Shown here one piece after another: positions 13,201-24,088 of a DNA stretch of 64,000 nucleotides (the first letter of the stretch is position 1; the number at the start of each line of letters is the position of its first letter). This stretch comes from Pholis gunnellus (taxonomy: Eukaryota; Chordata; Actinopteri; Perciformes; Pholidae). The notes under the pieces are model-generated. The model did no database searches, was not told where the DNA came from, and saw only the letters and a program-made list of their open reading frames with translations. Position numbers and translations under genes: made by a program. The DNA lies in NCBI GenBank assembly GCA_910591455.2, contig OU342819.1:14548262-14612261 (forward strand), in the 5' to 3' direction.

Positions 13201-16200
13201 TGTGAGGCATTACTCTGACCTGCTTCACTGACCTCTGTGTCTCAGAAGCACAGAAGTGAAGAGTATAGACCCTCTCACAAGGCTTAATTTAGGCCCAATT
13301 CTGCCAGAAAATGATTCAGAAACTCCCAGATTGGGACCGGCACTTCCTCTGTCGCTTTGTCGTCTTGCTGAAGTTCGTGGCATCTTGTTTGCCAATGATT
13401 TCCCACTGACATTAGTCACGAATCCTTTCAGTAGGCAGTCGGAACCTAAACCTGTACCAAACTCACTTCGGTGGATCAGTGGGGTTAGCAGCTCATGTTT
13501 TGCTCAGAACATAGGCTGCTAGCTTTGTGGCACCAAAAAAAAGAACAGCAAAAGGGAATTTGAAAAGGGGTGAGGAGAACTCAGCATGCTTCTCATTGCA
13601 GCCCAGTACCGTGGCATTTGTCTGCTGAAATGATGACTGTCAAGCAGATTTGATCAGCTGTAGCATCTTGGTGTTTATTAATGCTAATGCGCTTTCAAAC
13701 TGTTTGAAAACTCTCTCCAGCTGACTTTTCATTGTTCAGAGCTCTTTAAAGGGGTCTTAAATATGCACATGATTGCTACAAACATGATAATACTATATAT
13801 AACACTATACGGTAAAACCGAGAGTAAAGCGCCATGTAACGTATGTAAGAGCAGAAAAAAAACACAAAAAAGACACCGCCCTCATGCTATTGCCCCATGC
13901 ACACAGCTTCAGCATCTGGAGACCTCTGTACCTAGTTATGGTTGCTAAGCAATGATTGGATAATTGCTGTTTGGCGGAGGGTTTAGCAATCAACTAATAT
14001 TCTATACCTTGAACGCAGACTGGCTAATAATAGCATAGCATTAGCCAGCTCGGATCAGGGTCTGACAACTATGATGCCAGGGGCTCACTGCCTGCGTGAG
14101 CATCAGGCGACAGCTGCTTCCTTGAACTGTAGCCTCTCTCGCACGTGTGGTGTCCACACAGACAATGTTGCCGCTGCCTGCATAAAGTTTGCTTTTTATA
14201 ATGGGCAGAATGTTTAATTTTGTTACATTTAAAATTGAATTTGTATTTATTAGAATCAGAAAAAGGTAAAGAGACGTGCTAATTTTTATATATTAATAAC
14301 AATCAACTTTTCAAAGTGGGTTCTCTATTTATTTGTGACCCTTTTTTCTGCTTTTTTCTGAAATTGCCTTTTCTCTTTTCCAAAATGTAGACAATATTTA
14401 CACAGGGAATGTAGTTAGTGACAGTGCGGGCTTGATGGTCGCCCCGGCAGCTTGACGGAGTGGCAGCTGGGTTGGGGCTTAGCAAAGGGCCAATTATGTC
14501 AATTGCAAGAAGCTAGAGAGGAAAAGTAGGGTTGGTGAAAAGTTTTGTTTTTACCATTTTCTGCTGTATGTGTTTATTGGTTAGGAGGATGAGTACTGTT
14601 ATTGTGGTGTAGATGACAATAAAGATGAAGTGACGTATCAAGCCAGAGACTGTGGAAATTCAAGCCACAAATATCTAGGATCACTATATCCTGCCACAAG
14701 GTTTAATATTTTTTTGGTGTAAGATGTTACAGTAACACCAGCAGCCAAGCAATTGGGCATTTGTTTTGTGTACTGATCTGAGTATGGCTAATAAAAACGC
14801 CTAATCCCAGAGCTGTTGGTATGTGCATCTGTACCCTCAAATTGATTGCCACATTAAATGAAACGATATTCTGACTTTTCTTAAGCAATAATGCGATGTG
14901 GCAAAATAGAATTCTCCTAATTTTCTTCTGAAATACTTTCCGAGTGCACCATTTGCTAATTGCAGTTTCTTTCACAACAAAGCCAAGCTAACAAAGCACA
15001 CAAGCACACAATAGTAATTTAGTTTACCCAGGGCTGTTGCCAGCTGCAGTCAGTATCTAGACGGCACACAAACAAAATAATGACATTGTTCCTGTGGTTA
15101 AATATTGGCCTAAGAAAAAGTGGTCTTGAGAACAATGGACAAACCAAGGAAGTGGGAGAAAAAAATATTTTATTCCTTACAAGGAGTTGTTTATGTAAAA
15201 GGGAAATTAGAGGGCTGTTTGCAATGGCCATTGAGCAAGCATGACAGACCTTTAGCACAATTCCACGGCATTCATGCTAGTGTGTATTGGGATGCAGGGG
15301 ACGATGTGCTGTGCATGCATATGCTTTTGTTCTTCCTCAGGTCAACTCCTTGATAGGAGCTAATGCGAGGACATTTCAGTATCAATCACTTTTGCACTCT
15401 GTAATCTAATAAACACACACTAGCACACAAGCACGTTCCATGTAGATAACGTACCTTAGATACGCTGTTTGTCTCATCTGCTTTGCGGGAATGCAACCCC
15501 TGCAGAGATTCCCATGAGCAAGAAGTACCCAAGTGAAAAGGATCTGCTAAATCAAAGATTGTTTTCCTGCCCAGGGAGTTGATTAAGTCTTGTGTTGCTG
15601 AAACTAAGCCTACAAATCCATTTGCACAGATTCAGAACAGACTGCGCTCATGCCTCCATATGTTTGTACCAATTGAGATAAAAAAAAACGACTTAGATAG
15701 GTTGCATGATTTTGCTTTCTCCGTATGTCTCTCTAGGCAATTGTTCAATTTCAACTAATGCTCACCATTTATTCAAGGTGCTCCACTTCATATGTACCCT
15801 CTGGTTTATCAGATGCAGGCTTTTCTTGTACATGTGTAGCTCCATGTTATATATGTTTGTACAGTTTCATAACCAAGCAAAATAAATAGGTTACTTACTT
15901 GGCTTATGTAATTCACATTGCATTTTAGTGTATATACTCTTATTGACGATTCATTTTCCGACTTTAAACTAATGGCAGAATAGACTTCCTCCTGATTTTC
16001 TGAGATTATACTGCAGACTTCACATTCTGTTATCTGTTTCTGCACGTTGTGTGCTGAAATGTATCAGCGTGTTCTTTAAATATTCTGCTACAAGGAGCAA
16101 GCCAAGGAATTGGAGGCGTTTGTATTTTTATTTTCCAGAGTCGTGTTTTGGATGTACTTAAAAAAACGTGCTGTTTGTTTTTTTACTCCCCTGAATGTGC

Positions 16201-16398
16201 AAAGTGGATGTTGATGCTGATGAGGACTTATTTACTACAGCTTTAAAACCAAGTTTCTGTATGCCATGGCAAAAGTGCATGTAGTAAACAAACTAGACAT
16301 CTTACACATTTGGCTTCATACGGGAATGCATATATTTAACTGTCCAATTCAAAATGTATGGGAAAAAAAGACAAATCTCTGTCTTTCGTCGATTTCAG

Positions 16399-16482
16399 AC
16401 CAATATGATGATGACGATCTGAAGGTGAAGACCCAGAGACCTCGATCAGCTGACCAGCCAGGTGTGTTTCAGGCACAAACTG
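16399..16482 (+). CDS. adgrb2: adgrb2 exon: linker between N-terminal domain and TSR1
   Basis: This 84-nt exon enters and leaves in phase 1. The acceptor is TTTCAG at 16393-16398 and the donor is ACTG followed by GTGAGT. It encodes 28 residues: an acidic start (QYDDDD), a basic KVKTQRPRS segment and an end in FQAQT. In mammalian BAI2 and BAI3 the same position just before TSR1 carries a similar (K/R)xQRPRS segment and a (F)xAQTG ending, which makes the call secure despite the small size. It is an extracellular linker with no fold of its own that I can recognise. It is separated from TSR1 by 2.6 kb. Because it is phase symmetric, skipping it would keep the frame. Confidence 0.88.
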
Positions 16483-19094
16483 GTGAGTAATGTGATGTGT
16501 GCATGAGTTCACGGCCTGGAACAGAAGTCACCAACCTGACGTTTACAGGCAGTATGTGTAACTAAAAATAAAGATCTCCTTCAGACAATCATTCTACATT
16601 TACCTTCTGGAGAATGGCTGAAGTCCAGGGCAGCTCTAGTTGGCCATACACATGCGTGGACATGTTAAAAGTGTGTACCTACGAGTGTGCGTGTGTGTGT
16701 GTGTATGTGACTTCAAAAGCCTACATAATTAATACCATTGGGAAAGAGAAAAGGAATTATTCATGACATGAAACAGGAAGGATGTCACATGAATGGCCTT
16801 ATACATACATGACATAACATGTTGGCTGCTACAACCACACAAGGATAGATAATTTGTGCATACACACACACACACACACACGTTTCTATACTACCACTGC
16901 ATGGAGGAGGGACTCCCTACCGCAAGGGAAACCCCTGGCTCTGTCTTGTCCTTTTCCTCTGCCTCCCCACCCTCACTCACCCCCCTCCTCCCTTCTCCCC
17001 ATTCTTCCATTCCTCCAGGCATGTGTGATGAGCTTAAGCCCTGACTCACGGCATGTTAATGAAGATGTAATGCGATTAACGGACATGCAATTAATTTGAT
17101 TTCCTTCTTTGCCATGCGATGACGCCTCTATCAAAGGACACAGCGCTCATAAACAATTTAGAAAGAGCGAAGCGAGATGACTTAACACTTGGTTTTCGCT
17201 TTCAAGGGCATATCTCGGAGGGAACAATGGGACTCTCTCCTCAGCTGCCTGGAGAACTAACAAAAACACAAAATTGTCTGAAAACCCAATCTCTGCCACT
17301 GTATTAACATCCGTTTTTTGGCATACAGCCCCTTAAGTATGTGTTACCATAATCCCGTGAATATTAATATTGTTGAATCTCTAACAGGATCATCGTCCTT
17401 ATGAATATTCAATCAAGGTGTATTCACATTAAGTGGCTTGAATGAAATCACATATCACCCATACTAATATAGTGTGCAGGGATGTCATATATTGGGTATT
17501 GATATAGCATCACAAGCCAGGCCGTGTCAAAACGATACACTGCAAAAATCTACCACAGAACAATATAAGCGAAGCCCTCATCTATTAAAATCTATTAAAC
17601 AAATCATCATCTTGTGCACTCTCAACTTCACCCCAGGGTGGAAAAAGAATTTAAAAAAGTCCATAAAACTAGAGAAAGACTCGTTGATTATTGTAACCAC
17701 GAAGCCCTCTCATCATCTCTCAGAAAGTCCCGGGCTTTTCTCTTGACAATAGTATGGATTACAATTCCGTTTGTGTTATTTTATTGTAGTGATATTGCAA
17801 TGGTGTCACAATCATCCAACATGATTTCTATTTCATTTCACTTGATAAAGAGCAAAGACACAGCAGGAATTGCTATCAGGAATCAATAGAGCAAACCTGT
17901 TTGTGCAACACTCGAGAGGAGCCTTGATTCCCGCTCATGATGACATGAGAGAGTGACAGGACCTCCTTAGTGACTGACGCACTGTGTGTGTCCCTTAGCT
18001 GGCGTCCAGATGCTTAACACTGTCTCTAATGTAGGCTACACACAGCATTTATAGCCTATAGGTTACGCTGCCACCTGCGGACCCCGATACACTATAGACT
18101 TCTCTATGTTTTATCATGGCAACGGTTTATGCTAAGGTTCATATTCGATCTATCAACGAGCCCACAAGAGCTGTACGCCCACCAAATAGTTCACAAGCTT
18201 CGAAGCTTCCATCATGTCGACATTTTTTTTATTATTAATTTACAGAAATATTGCATGCACTAGCATAATCCACCTTCCACCTTCTCTTGCCCTCTCTCTG
18301 TCACTCTCAAACACACGCAGCAAGAGAGGCGGCGCTACTCGTCTCTGTAATTCGCTCAGCCCTCGGTCAAAAAGTCAAAATAGATAGATGTATTCATTCA
18401 CAAAATTCACAATGTTTTTGTGTAACAAAAAAAATAATCTTCTGCAATCCATATTTCTTTGTGTTTAGCCTTTCCAAAGTAGAATTCCCATTGTGGCCAA
18501 AAACTCTTCACACACAAAGGGAGGCAGGCACGTGTCTTGAAGGTCTAGCAGCAATGAATTACATTTATACAACCATAACAATGCAAAATAATATTTTCTT
18601 GTTTTTTTAGGGTGAAAATATCACCACAGAATTTAGGAGCTTCATTTGAAAAACCTCAGTAGAAGCTTTGGAAGTCAAAAAATGACAATCGCTATTGTCC
18701 CTGGAGGAATGCTAATTTCTGTATCTGTTCTGTATCCGGTTTACTGTCGTGTTTTTGTGGTTTGAGCGAGTCCGGTTTCTACGGTAGGCCTAATTCTCAC
18801 AATTTATCATCATTGGGCTTATTAGTCGGGATATGAAAATGCACCTGTTGATACCCTGATCAGTATTTTCATTTAAAAGAAGCCTCAGTTGTACACATTA
18901 ACCTTCTTTTAATAAACATTACTTTTTTGTGAACTCCCAACCTTAAAGTTCAAACTGCGCTTATATGGGTACAACTAATAACACCTTTCTCTTGAACTTT
19001 TTTTGTTCTCCCTGACTCATAGAAACATTAGCGTCATGAAACTGGAATAATTGAGAATCACCCTGTTTCTGTCCACCTCCGTCTTGCTCTTCAG
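16483..19094 (+). other. adgrb2: Intron between linker exon and TSR1 exon
   Basis: This 2.6 kb intron has donor GTGAGT and an acceptor after a C/T-rich stretch at 19070-19094. It holds short (TG)n and (CA)n tracts near 16690-16706 and 16861-16880, and a C/T-rich stretch at 16925-17020. An ATTA-rich, low-repeat block at 17040-17240 looks like a possible conserved non-coding element. No coding exon is seen. Confidence 0.8.
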
Positions 19095-19283
19095 GTGACC
19101 CTGCGGCAGAGGAGTGGTCACAGTGGAGTGTGTGTTCTCTCACATGTGGGCAAGGCTGGCAAGTGAGGACGCGATCATGTGTTTCCTCTCCCTATGGGAC
19201 GCTGTGCAGCGGAGCCCTGCGGGAAACTCGCATGTGCAACAACACCGCTACCTGTCCGGGTGAACCGGGGAGCACAGGCTCAG
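19095..19283 (+). CDS. adgrb2: adgrb2 exon: thrombospondin type-1 repeat 1
   Basis: This exon encodes the first TSR of the receptor ectodomain, a disulfide-bonded three-stranded module used for protein binding. Visible marks are the tryptophans of EEWSQW, the CSLTCGQG motif that fits the O-fucosylation consensus Cxx(S/T)CxxG, the basic strand QVRTRSC, SSPYGTLCSG, RETRMCNN and the closing TCP. NNT is a possible N-glycosylation site. The exon is 189 nt, phase 1 at both ends. The best donor is CAG followed by GTATGT at 19284, which adds an eight-residue Gly/Ser-rich tail starting GEPGS. A weaker in-frame donor at 19260 (GTGAAC), also phase 1, would end the exon at TCP and give a mammal-like junction TCPVHG. 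The acceptor is CTTCAG at 19089-19094. Confidence 0.95.
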
Positions 19284-19855
19284 GTATGTTTACACTCAAA
19301 CGAACGCCTTTCAGCATTCGCTGAATTTAGTGGCGCTTTAATGGTTAGCTGTGTTTTCTCACAGCAGGACTGGTGAGGGTTCAATCTTCTCTGTTGAGTG
19401 TATTTTTTGCTGTTTACATTGGTAGACATGCAATGGGGGCACGACATGCCATGACTTCCACAGATTTGTTTCAAAATCTGTAATGGACTGGTGACCACTG
19501 TGCTTTCCGACCCACACGGCATGCTGGGATATGCATCCAGACTTTATGATTGCAGGAAGAGATTAAAAGTTGAGAAAATAAAAGAAAAAGGTTTAGCAGT
19601 GGTGCAAAATGATGACCAAGTGCATTTACGAATATGCTGTAGACCTCAGTTTTGTATTGTTTTGTTTTTGTGATTAGAACATTTGACTAAATGCAGCTTC
19701 AAATCGTGCATGCTCTGCTTAGCAAATCACTCACCCATTCAGCATTTACTTATCTATTTACAATGTGATAAGAAAGCTGAAGAAAACAATGACTAACGAC
19801 ATCATGAAAATAATGACGCTTTTGAGGAAGGTAGGCGGCGCATGCACACTCACTC

Positions 19856-19860
<5 letters not shown>

Positions 19861-19911
<51 letters not shown>
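19861..19911. repeat. (CA)n microsatellite, about 25 units
   Basis: A pure CA run flanked by CACT and CATA variants. Confidence 0.97.
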
Positions 19912-19916
<5 letters not shown>

Positions 19917-20115
19917 TACACCACATGGGATCTGCTCATCTGAAACATAATCTAACCTTGATGTAGCAGAAAAGAACCTTCAGATTGAGAATGCTATTTT
20001 GTCATTTCAATTCACACTACTGGGCAGCTGAGCGAGACAGGGAGACAGACGTGACACCTAAGCTCAGAAGTTTATACTTCCTGGATTCGCTATCCTTTAG
20101 CTCTCCTCTTTCACC

Positions 20116-20151
20116 TATATATATATATATATATATACCATATATATATAA
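20116..20151. repeat. (TA)n microsatellite with a central CC interruption
   Basis: An alternating AT tract broken once by ACCA. Confidence 0.93.
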
Positions 20152-22933
20152 AATATGAAAGCATAGCTACAACAGCTTTTGCTTTGAGGATTTAGTTCTT
20201 CTTTTTAGATGCAATGGCAGCTCCGTAATATATTGAACCAATCAATTGCATTGTCATCTGCATACATGCTCTGCCATTCAGGGTGAGTGTATTCGACCAT
20301 ATCTACTTGCTCCACAAAGGCAAGAGCACAATGAAGAGCACCTCGCCCTTTTTTTTCCTCTCCAATATACAACACAATCAAGCTTGATCAGTTCACCGAG
20401 GGAACTTGTGTACTACTCATCCTGGATAATGTTGAGTTCTGCTCTGGTTTGATTGCCAGGGTAGGCCTTTACTAGATGGAATTGTGAAGTACTGCCCGTC
20501 CTGCTCTGGTTTGATTGGTTGTCCTGATTGCAATCGAACTGGAATCCTGTATGGCACTGGCTTTCTCCTGCCTGGCCTCTGTCCCTCCTCTGATCCACTG
20601 CTTATTCTCAGTCCCTAACCAGAGGATGTAAAAATGTCAGTGCTGCTTGGTAGTGCCGCAGTAGATGAATCATCTGCAGTGATGTAGTGAACGTCCTTGC
20701 TCCTCATGCCATATTAGCATTCTTTAACCTGCAGACAAGCAAAGGTAGAAGAGTTGTTTTTTTAGTTCTATCACCACACTAGATGAGCAATACAGGTTTA
20801 AAGATTTTTTTAAAATCCAGGGGTTAAGATCTCTGTAGCCTGCTCCTCATTTTGCCTGAAGCTAGCAGTTTGAGGCTGCATTATCCAATACTAGCACAAT
20901 ACCCATTGAGCTCAAACTGAACTATTGAAGATGAAGTTGCGTTATGGTTAATGTAGGTGCAAGGTTTTGACAAGGATGAATGCATGGGATAACAAAGTCA
21001 ATATTCACGGTTCTTTTATTTATTTAATTTTATTTTTTTACTTTCCATTGTAAGTCAGCAAATCGATGCAGTACTCTTTTAAGACTAAGGCTCCACCAGA
21101 AGGGAGACGGCAACGTCTTTTGCTGGCTTCACAATGTATTGCCTGTCCACTTGCATGTTTCTCTTGCCATGTATGTTTTTCCACGTGTGAACCTGTCAAG
21201 GTTTGCATAAGGCAACACCTCCCTGTCACCTGAGGAACTGCATCTGTAGATGAACAACATGATCACTGGTGTTCTTACCATCCTTTACCTGAAGTGGGCC
21301 AAGCAAGAAAGTGGCTTCTGTTGACATGTTTAGCTTGATCACTAAACAAAAAAAAACCAAATGGATCCTTTTGGAATATTAATCCTCCTGGCTTTTAAGT
21401 AGAATAAAAGGAATCAAGTCTGATATGATATCCGTACCACCAGCTTTCTGCACAATAATATGACAAAATGAGTGGTTGCTGATGTCCTGGCTGTCTGACT
21501 AGGGCAATGATTGGGGACTGACCGTGGGCCTGTCTAAGGGACATTTAAAAAAAAAAGCCTGCATTGTCCCTTGACTGCCAGAGGGAAGGAAAGCATGGCC
21601 CTCTATTCTGGTTGGCAGACAGTGGGGTAGTCTCTAGGCTAACCTCACTGATCCCAGTGATACCTAAGAGAGTGCATCTCAGGAAGATGGCATGAATGTC
21701 CTCCATACACAGCCATTCTAATAATGACAGTATTACCTTTGAGGACAGACCATAAAATGAAAAGTCATGGCCATAACTTCTCTGGGGACAGATAACTCAA
21801 AGCAAATGTGGGGCTACTGCTGTCTAAATGTCAGTGTCACAGCATGGGGTGTAGTGACTGGGCTTTAGACGCTACATTTATAGAGCCCGTCATTGGACAA
21901 GGCCTTTAACTCCATGAGTTACTTTAAAGTTAGTGGATGAGGAACTTTTTAAGGGAAGCAGCATCTATGGGGTTGAATAGGCTAATCCTGATTTAGGGAT
22001 ATGTGCACATATCAGTAACTAAAAGTGGTATATACATTCAAATTAGACAAAAACTTCCTGTGTGTGGTGTTGCATTGTGAGTGATTTTGTGGACTCACCC
22101 CTCTGCAAATATTTTCATTAATGTCTATGTGTACCACATATTGTGTGCGTTCCCTGAGAGTTTGTATCTGTGTACTTTTCGCACAGGATATGTGTGTGTT
22201 AGAGATGTTAATATGTAGTTTTCATTGTTGGTTTGTGTGCCGGGCATAAGTTATGGGTGTTGTTAGGGCTTTGTCCATTGTTATTTAAGATCCCTAAGTC
22301 ATTCTACTTAAAATGTAATTCAGCGTCTGCCATTTGCATTTTTAGCACATGTGTGCTTTCACATGTAAGTAAGGAGTCAGTTAGTGTTTACTCATGTTTC
22401 TCAACCGCCCCGCAAAAGAAAAGGAAAAAAGATACAAGAAGCAAAAGAAACATTTTCCTTTCCCGGTTGGTGTGTATGCTAATCTTGTTTTTATGCAAAT
22501 GTCCCAACACGATTTGTATGTCTAAGTGCCTCATTTTCCATTCAGAGTCGATATAAATATCCTCAGCTGCTCCTTTGATGGGATATTGGTTGCTGTGTTA
22601 TGTTCCGTTTATTATTTCATTTTTCCCCCCACTCCTCTGATGTTTTCTGACGTGGTTCTGGAGGGCTGCAGAGCTGTAGGGCCACTCCTGGGATTGCCTG
22701 AATGGGATCACACCAAATTCAAAAAGACCGGGAATGTGGGGGTGGCAGCAAGGAGACATAAAAGTGTTGAATGAACTTGGTGTGGTTGACTTTTTAAGAT
22801 AATGTCTTTTTTTATTTCTTCTTTGACTTAATTTGGGGTAAAATCTATATGTTTCTTTGATTTGTTGATCTCTTTACTGCTGGATTCAAGCTTTGTATTC
22901 TCCCTAGCCCGTTAAACAAACCCATATAGTGAA

Positions 22934-22935
<2 letters not shown>

Positions 22936-22971
<36 letters not shown>
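22936..22971. repeat. (CA)n microsatellite
   Basis: A pure CA run of about eighteen units. Confidence 0.96.
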
Positions 22972-22974
<3 letters not shown>

Positions 22975-23206
22975 TCAGGACTGAAGTAATTTCAATCCAG
23001 TCACTGAAATCACAATTTTATACGTCAAATACTAAAACAACAATAATTAAAGTGACGCTGTCAATATAAATAATGTTGCCAATAGGTTTGCTCTAAAATC
23101 AAACAACTCCATCAGTTAAAATTGGAGTATACATACACAGCCACAGTGAATTTCCCACCCTGATGTTTAGAAATTACTGATTTATCCGGAAGATCTTCAA
23201 ATGAAA

Positions 23207-23311
23207 TGTTTTTAACACAGATCCTCTGTTTCATACTGATGTGTTTTTAACACAGATCCTCTGTTTCATACTGATGTGTTTTTAACACAGATCCTCTGTT
23301 TCATACTGATG
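23207..23311. repeat. 35-bp minisatellite, three perfect copies
   Basis: The unit begins TGTTTTTAACACAG and ends TTTCATACTGATG. Copies start at 23207, 23242 and 23277. The three copies look identical, which suggests recent tandem duplication. Confidence 0.96.
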
Positions 23312-24068
23312 CATTTACTTGCAATCACAAACATACACATAATCGTAATTGCACTCAGGCATAACCCAACACATATTGTTTCAAAGGTTCTCCCAGAGTA
23401 TCCTGACGCCGGGAGAGTGCTGTCTGCATACTTAATTTTCATTTGGCAGAAATTTCTATTCTGCTTTTTACCACTTATTTGTGTTTGTGCACAAGTTAGG
23501 ACTTAGAAGTACGGGTGTGTTGTGAGTGTGGGTGGATATGTCTCCAGGCACATCTGCATGTGTGTATGTTCGTCTGCAAGAGTTAGGGAACATCAAAGAA
23601 AAGTAGCTTGGACAGAAAACCAATGAAGTGAAAATGGACATTTTTTTTTCTCCTCGTTTTTTCATGGGTAAAACTCTTAAATTAAGGTGAAACAGATAAT
23701 CAATTTTAAGTAATGGTCTGGCACTTTACAAAGCAAACTAGGCAGTAATTGGTCCGGCAAATTAACTTTTTTTTTTTTTCAGAATACGCAGTGAAGTAGA
23801 AGGCGTTCATGCCCCTAACTGTGCAAAGTGAAGTAATACCCCTAGTGTTGTTCTATTTAGCTACTGCTCATTTGCCATAGACTCAGTGACATTTAAAACA
23901 CGGAGTGGAACAATGGTGCGTTATGAATACAGTATGTCTGGGTCAGTGTGTAGTCAAACGCTGCAACATCACACTTCCAATAATCATTCAAGCAAGGGAC
24001 TGAGGGTGCATGCAAGGATGCTGTCATGAACTCGTGGCAGAATCATGCAGATGGCAAACACACAAATA

Positions 24069-24088
24069 TACACACACACACACACACA
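24069..24088. repeat. (CA)n microsatellite
   Basis: A pure AC/CA run of about ten units. Confidence 0.93.

Larger units (their letters stand above)
1..16398 (+). other. adgrb2: Upstream intron of adgrb2 (3' part)
   Basis: No exon of the receptor was found here. In this family the signal peptide and N-terminal domain sit in one large exon of roughly 800 nt, and no open frame of that kind exists on the + strand, so that exon must lie before position 1. The intron therefore exceeds 16 kb. It ends in an acceptor (AG at 16397-16398) after a T-rich stretch. It contains microsatellites (101-121, 851-870, 1605-1636, 5891-5950), C-tracts (716-748), a TTAGGTTTAGG-type repeat (6272-6350) and a copy of a percomorph-type interspersed repeat (9851-10228). 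Open frames up to 209 codons occur but are low-complexity or unrecognisable. Confidence 0.85.

Noticed and set aside
12758..13522. Overlapping frames on both strands (143, 64 and 88 codons)
   Set aside because: The - strand frame begins with a Ser/Leu repeat from a GA-rich tract. None of the translations shows a domain or transposase motif.
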